Shown: positions 20,712-25,801 of the stretch, piece by piece | Layout: the number at the start of each line of letters is the position of its first letter | How positions within the stretch are numbered: position 1 is the stretch's first letter | Assembly: GCA_000729835.1 (NCBI GenBank) | Contig: JFHB01000312.1 | Location: 1-25,801 of the forward strand | From: Atkinsonella hypoxylon | Lineage: Eukaryota > Ascomycota > Sordariomycetes > Hypocreales > Clavicipitaceae | Direction: 5' to 3' | DNA: 25,801 bases | Position numbers and translations under genes: made by a program | The notes under the pieces: generated by a model | The model's database searches: none | Told to the model about the DNA's origin: nothing | Seen by the model: only the letters and a program-made list of their open reading frames with translations

Positions 20712-22202
20712 TCATGCGAAACGTTCATACTTGATAATAGTAGCTAGGACGAGATTGTCGTATGCACTGAGTTGACTTGTCACGATAAGCCTCCCATGAC
20801 TATCTTTCAGTGTTTCAATCATCTCTAAAAGCTCAGTCATTTCCATTTCTCCCCCATTAGCTAATTGAAGCAATGTCAAATCGCGTGTACGAGCTATAGC
20901 TTCAACTTCGGGGTCAGAAAGACTACCCGGCTTAGGGAGGAGGCGAGATGTCAGCACGAGCAAGATTCCACCACTAGCGCGAAGAATCTCAACATATTCT
21001 TGTAGCTCAGTCTTCACTACTTCTGGCCTATTTGGGCCTGCGTATGAGCTAGGGAGATGGAGAATGTAGGCAGTTGCGTCTCTTATGGGCTGAGGCATGC
21101 CTATGGCGCGATAAGCTGTCTTTATCCGAGGGCCGACAGATCCCATAGGGCTAGTTTCGAATTCTTGTGTAGACCCATCATCTGTTTGTTGAATGGATGT
21201 TCTATCCGGGCTTGAATCGTGTAGTTTGGGCTGGGTATGGTCAATTTGCACGATTATCCGTAAGTTGGGAAATCGCTTTGCCAAGGACTGGGCTAATGAA
21301 GTTGACGAAGAACCAGCCTGGAGAGCACATGTGAGCCTATGAGTGTCATTGGATCTGTGTTTGCATAGAGCACAGTATAACTTGACTTGACACTTACCTC
21401 AACTATGCACACATTGCCAAGGTCAGCCCATTTCAGGTTTGAGATCGTGGTGATAATATCGTCTTGCTCATGTATTCCGGCAGCATTACAGAGATAAGCC
21501 GACCACCGACGTTTGAGCTTGGGCTGCTTCTGTATTGTTGCCATGAACGACTGTGACGTGTCGAAAGCTAGGTTGAATGCGCTTTCCGAAGGACTTCGCG
21601 ACGCCTTGAAGCGCTGTGTCGCAGCAGGCATCCTTAAGGCTGCAGGCACGACGGACTCAGACATAAAAATAGTGGCGTCTACAAGTAGTTGATCTGTGAC
21701 GAATCGCGCCGAAAGCGAGGTATGAGATACACATTTTGAATCGTCTTCACAGAGAAAACCGGCTGTTGCTGTGAGACGAATGACGCGGACGAGGTCGGCT
21801 TCTGAAACTTGAGTCAAGTTGGCCAGAATGTCGATAGGTACGCTAGCATCCATCGGAATACAAGCAAGAATCTGAAAATCCACAAGCCAATGTAGGCATG
21901 CTAGAATCTGAACCTAATCACTGTGTCGGCTTCATCGTTCTTATCACTCCATTCAATGAATGCTAATGACTTACCTGATATAAGAGGCTTTGCAGGAAGT
22001 CAGTCGGTTCACCGATCAAAGCTTTAATTTTCGCGATTTGTGCATTGATTTTTGCTCTGGGTTTGGCTAGTTGTTTATTCCCATTATTGTTGGACATTGC
22101 GGGCTGATTGAGCGACTCTAAGCTGCGGTGATTCATGACATAGGTTTTAACAGCAGCCAGGAGCTCGCTGGCTTGTACCTCGAGATCTGTTAATGCATCC
22201 AT
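20712..22202 (-). CDS. mdpA: AflJ/AflS-like pathway coactivator (MdpA-like)
   Basis: Three exons, 22202-21975, 21871-21398 and 21317-20712, with introns of 103 and 80 nt (both gtaagt donors; acceptors ttttcag and ctccag), encode 435 residues. The N-terminal part has DLEVQASELLAAVKTYV and KIKALIGEPTDFLQ. The middle has ILACIPMDASVPIDILANLT and VIRLTATAGFL, the winged-helix dimerisation domain of O-methyltransferases. The third exon continues with AKRFPNLRIIVQI. The SAM-binding glycine motif is degenerate (VEAGSSSTS), as expected for AflJ/AflS, which partners the AflR regulator rather than methylating anything. It is the rightmost cluster gene, and no AflR-type partner is intact in the window. 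An ATG 31 codons upstream is in frame but the extension looks unconserved. Confidence 0.88.
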
Positions 22203-25185
22203 GGTAGCGCTCGACAAGCAGGAAGCATCGAGAGTAAGGAGATTTGAACACGAAAAACGGTCTCTTGCGAGGGCACGAGCGGGGCTTGGCTGCACTGTGC
22301 CTCTTACGGAGTCGATTTGTTATTTGAAACTAGCAAAAAGATATAATTACACGTGGCAGCAGAAGTCTGCTCGTCCAGGAAAAACGAAGAAGGAAAAGGA
22401 AAGATCGTTCTTCGCCGATTCCTCGATGCAGGCGGAAGGCCACACTGCCAATTAACCCGAGGCCATACTCACGCTATTTTCGTCGTTACGGGATGTACAG
22501 GATGTAAAGGATAAATATTCTTCTAGGCTGCGCTTTGTTCTGTCAGCGTCCACTATATGCATGCATGTGGCAGGGTATGACAAGATGCGACACAGCGTTA
22601 GCGCTGACGCGAGAAGGGTTGAAAGCAAAGCGCTCTTGGACGAGGTCATTCTGGATGGTTATTTGCTCTCAGAAGGAAGAAGGATGAAAAGGGCGTCATT
22701 TGAAGATGCAACTGTTGATCAGATATCGCAGAGGGCTTAAGACGGGCAATAAGAGCCAACGGTGTTTAGTACCTATCGATTGCGGAATAAAACTGCGCAA
22801 TAGCAGAGACTGTGTACTATCGTTTGTGCTCTAACGCAATCGGCCCTTGATTCTGCAAATGATTAGAGTTTAGTAAATACTACATAAGATTTATGCTGTA
22901 ACTGGAAGAGGCCGATACGCAAGATATATGCACAGAGCCACATGACTGCACTACCGGGTCATTCAAAATTTAGCAATTAAATGGAGATGGATCTTCTCAC
23001 TTAGGCATTTCCTTTTGCCCAGTTAGGCCAAGCAATCGTTTCAATTAATTCATTTGGATCATTATAGGCCACATAGCGTAGGATGAGTACATCAAGCTGC
23101 CAGATAGAAGCATGCAAGTTTCTGAATTCCGGGATTCAAGCAACGTTAGAACCTCACTCCTAGCCGCATTATGACGGCGAGCGAACTACAACAGAGAAAC
23201 CATAACAAATATTACATGTATTCCCGCAATCTAGGCGGTCATAATTAATTGCGCATTCCATCTTCATCTTTGCTATAGCTGTACGGTCAGAATAAGCCTG
23301 ATCACCAGCGTCATATTCCAAAGATGAAAACAATAGGTTGTAATAGAGCTTAAGATCCAAGCAATGCAGCAGATAAATCCATCAGTATACCAAGTTTTTG
23401 CGCTTCTTCAACCATAAAATCGAAGACAAGGAATAAATCCGTAACCCCGAAATTCTGCTTCAGTCATACAGCTATTTTTAAAATCATATTTGCAGCAGTT
23501 GTACAAAGGGCCTGTACATCCCATTATCATCTTAACTTCGGTTTTGCGTTCCCAAATCCCGTTATTATAGTTAAGGGCCTTGCCACGCCGCTCTGTATAA
23601 CTCTAGCAACATTAATACCTGCTGAAACTCTTGCTTTGTTACTCGTATCTAATGAACCCTAGCGTTCTCACTTATCTAGGTCCATCTTCTAGCCCCAATA
23701 AGATGTTGCGTTCTTATGCGTCCGTTTCCCAGAATTCTCTAGTCCGATACTAGGTCGATAGATCCATTAGCAGGTATCGCCTCACAGAATTTTTCATCCG
23801 GGATTAAGAGTTAATCTAATATTACATCAACATTATTTTCTTCTTCTTTTGCTGTAAATCTCTATATTAGGGCTGGCCAAGACCTACACTAAGCGTTAGC
23901 GCAATACACTTAGACAGACAACTCCAGTTATTAGTGTCCTTCTACAACGTCAATAAGAAAAGAGGAAAGCTTTTAGATGTCCGTAGCTTCAAGATAGCGT
24001 AAGTCTTTTACATTGTTTGAACTAATACTAGATTAACTTCTCATAGTTTGTCGACTCTAAACCAAACCCCCAAATGACCATGCAGCCCACACCAAGACAA
24101 GCGGCGATGTAGCGCACGTCAAGAGCGAAGAGGATCGCAAAAGAGCGAGATATTTGTTAGTGCGCACTATCAAATAATAGTGGGCAAGCAGATTAAATAG
24201 TCTAAAAAGGCAGAAATAGATTATCTATTGTGGCTTAGAAGATATATACGCGAAAAAGGAGCTAGATGTGTTAAAGTGTTAGGATAAGTATTAGAAGTGA
24301 TAAAATAAGATTTCTTACGTATCAAATGTTGTAAATTAAAATAGGGCAAAAGATATTAATTGATCAAAGCGACAAAAGACTAAAAAGAGCCAGCCAAAGC
24401 TGCTTGCGAAAAAGCTTCATGTCCCTCCATCCTATATATCTGGGCGGTGCGCACTCTTATAGGAAGAGGCTGCATGTGGCATCCCTTGTAAAGCTAATAT
24501 ATCAACGCAAGGGGGTAACCCCGCCGCGACACAATAGGAAGGTTATTTAATACCGATCACTATAAGTAAGCAGGGTACAATATTCTTGGAATGCGGGAGT
24601 AAAGATTGGAGTCTAGGGCCAATAAGAAAGCTTTATGACCTTAACTTATCCTCCAAAACACGTTCGAGACGTCAGCTTCTACATTTAGTTGATTAGGTTT
24701 CGGCTGGTTATTTAAGCCATTATTTTATTTAAATGTACATAATTAGGACACGAGTTATTTCTCGTTGGAGATGGCTGAGTCAATGGCGAAGCCTCTTATA
24801 ATTCACCTGCTGCCACAGAACAGTAATTAGTCGACGAAGAACGCAGAGAATATTGCTATTAGACCTAAAAGCTCCTGCAACTAATAGACCATAGGTATCG
24901 GAGACGTCACATGTTGCGTGATTAACTCTTAGAAGATTAAAATAGACGAAATGAAGCGTTAGGTGTTAAAATTGAGCCTGCTAGAAGATGACAGGTTACG
25001 ATGAGGTGTGGTCATTGTAAAAACATTAAATGTTGTTTCAACAAGAAGGAAACCCTCCTGGCAAAATCCCAGATGCAAATAGGGAGGCATTAGAAGTACC
25101 ACTGAAAGCACCACTGAAAAGCTGCTATGCCTAAGGGAAGAAAGAGATTTCAATTATACGAAAGAGCAGGAATTAGATTCGCTTA
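22203..25185. other. Gene-poor region right of the cluster
   Basis: No convincing gene in 3 kb. 22203-22330 should contain the promoter of the AflJ-like gene, with CGGAGTCGA at 22307-22315. A 65-codon minus-strand frame (22649-22452) has a hydrophobic, signal-like start (LLSTLLASALTLC) and a donor-like gtgagt near its end, but no continuation could be found. 23169-23360 (minus) and 24959-25153 (minus) are short and domainless. A small tandem repeat (ccactgaaag, twice) occurs at about 25099-25120. Composition becomes AT-rich towards the right. Confidence 0.4.
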
Positions 25186-25414
25186 TGTTGCGGCGTATAG
25201 GTGCAAGCTCGGAACGGGCTTGTTCCCAGCGTGCAACAAGGGTTCGAAGACCTCTCATGACGAGGGGTCGCGCGAGTCATGATGTAATTGACCGCGCCAC
25301 CTATGGTTGCATTTTCTCTGTTCTTCTCTATAAAATGAATGGGAAAACCCCTCTTGTTCTCTTTTGTGTCTAAATCACAATTCATTCTCTCCTTGATTAT
25401 CGCATCGTGCGACA
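25186..25414 (-). mobile_element. Solo LTR with 5-bp target duplication
   Basis: A 229-bp element starts TGTTGCGGCG and ends GTGCGACA on the plus strand, so its ends are TGTYG inverted. It is flanked by the identical 5-bp sequence GCTTA at 25181-25185 and 25415-25419. Read on the minus strand it aligns with the in-cluster LTR at 16442-16644 and the fragment at 3100-3230. A TATA-like cattttatagag on the minus strand suggests that this is the LTR's own orientation. No internal genes remain on either side, so it arose by LTR-LTR recombination. Gypsy or Copia membership cannot be told from the LTR alone. Confidence 0.85.
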
Positions 25415-25440
25415 GCTTATGTCGGGCTCTACAGGGAGGA

Positions 25441-25801
25441 TACAGTAAATCTTAGATCTAGACTGTATGTGCATTAGTCTAGAGCAGAGCTAGAGCAGGT
25501 GTAGATTTAGGTAGAATAGTATATATTAATTATATACTATTAATTTCTAAGTAAAAGTTCTAGAGTCTAGAGCGTATATTTCTGTAGCACTATACTACTA
25601 GATATTAGTGCGCTGTACTACTACATATAAGAATGTTTAATTTACACTAATACACTATATATTCTATATATACTTAGTATATATATACTAGGTATATACT
25701 AAACGCTTTACTGCCTGCTATTCTACCTAAAAAATACACCCTTTTTAGCTCCGCTCTAGATCAATGCACACATGGTCTATTCCGTAGACTTGAGATTTAC
25801 T
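25441..25801. mobile_element. MITE-like element, right end cut by window
   Basis: The left terminus (25441-25524) starts TA-CAGTAAATCTTAG. Its reverse complement resembles both 608-691 and the right part of this same stretch (about 25714-25801), which stops at gagatttact, three bases short of the expected end. The inside (25525-25713) is about 190 bp of AT-rich DNA with no coding capacity. The arrangement is of inverted termini of about 85 bp around a short core, total about 364 bp, next to a TA dinucleotide. It fits a non-autonomous Tc1/mariner-type MITE. The right TA lies beyond the window. Confidence 0.6.

Noticed and set aside
22452..22649. Small secreted protein gene or first exon of the AflJ-like gene
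   Set aside because: The AflJ-like gene already has a normal N-terminus at 22202, and no second exon could be found for this frame.
25246..25262. gggttcgaagacc as a tRNA T-arm
   Set aside because: The required 5-bp T-stem does not pair, no A box is found upstream, and the sequence lies inside the solo LTR.
1..25801. CRISPR arrays, rRNA or operon-type signals
   Set aside because: The intron-containing fungal genes make prokaryotic features inapplicable, and no regular spaced repeats or rRNA-like sequence were seen.

Overview
The window is genomic DNA of a filamentous ascomycete (Pezizomycotina). The genes are split by short introns of 54-103 nt with GT...AG borders. The central locus is a non-reducing polyketide synthase cluster of the emodin/chrysophanol (atrochrysone carboxylic acid) type. 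The flanks are gene-poor and AT-rich and carry decayed repeats whose copies differ mostly by transitions, as expected in a genome with RIP-like mutation. I cannot name the species.

Layout: 1-691 is very AT-rich and ends in an 84-bp terminal-repeat sequence. 692-6185 has no intact gene; it holds a 5'-truncated relic of a Zn2Cys6-type transcription factor (2131-2499), an unrecognised coding-like fragment (756-938) and degenerate repeats. The cluster spans 6186-22202 in this order: metallo-beta-lactamase thioesterase (-), NR-PKS with SAT-KS-MAT-PT-ACP domains (+), DUF1772 anthrone oxygenase (-), EthD-type decarboxylase (+), a solo LTR, SnoaL-like protein (+), NmrA/AflX-like oxidoreductase (+), versicolorin/naphthol-reductase-like SDR (-), and AflJ/AflS-like coactivator (-). 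22203-25185 has no convincing gene. The right edge holds a second copy of the same solo LTR (perfect 5-bp target duplication) and a MITE-like element whose termini match the terminal repeat at 608-691.

How the genes work together (inferred from the monodictyphenone, geodin, agnestin and cladofulvin clusters): the PKS builds an octaketide on its ACP. It has no fused thioesterase, so the neighbouring MBL protein releases atrochrysone carboxylic acid. The EthD protein decarboxylates it, and after dehydration the DUF1772 membrane protein oxidises emodin anthrone to emodin. The SDR, the SnoaL-like protein and the AflX-like oxidoreductase would then carry out reductive deoxygenation towards chrysophanol-type anthraquinones or a related branch. 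The AflJ-like protein would be the pathway coactivator.

No Baeyer-Villiger oxidase, P450, O-methyltransferase, halogenase, transporter or intact pathway transcription factor is visible here. The end product may therefore be a simple anthraquinone, or later enzymes may lie elsewhere. The most notable points are the replaced SAT active-site cysteine, a solo LTR inserted in the cluster just upstream of one gene, related transposon ends on both sides of the locus, and a broken regulator on the left while the coactivator is intact.
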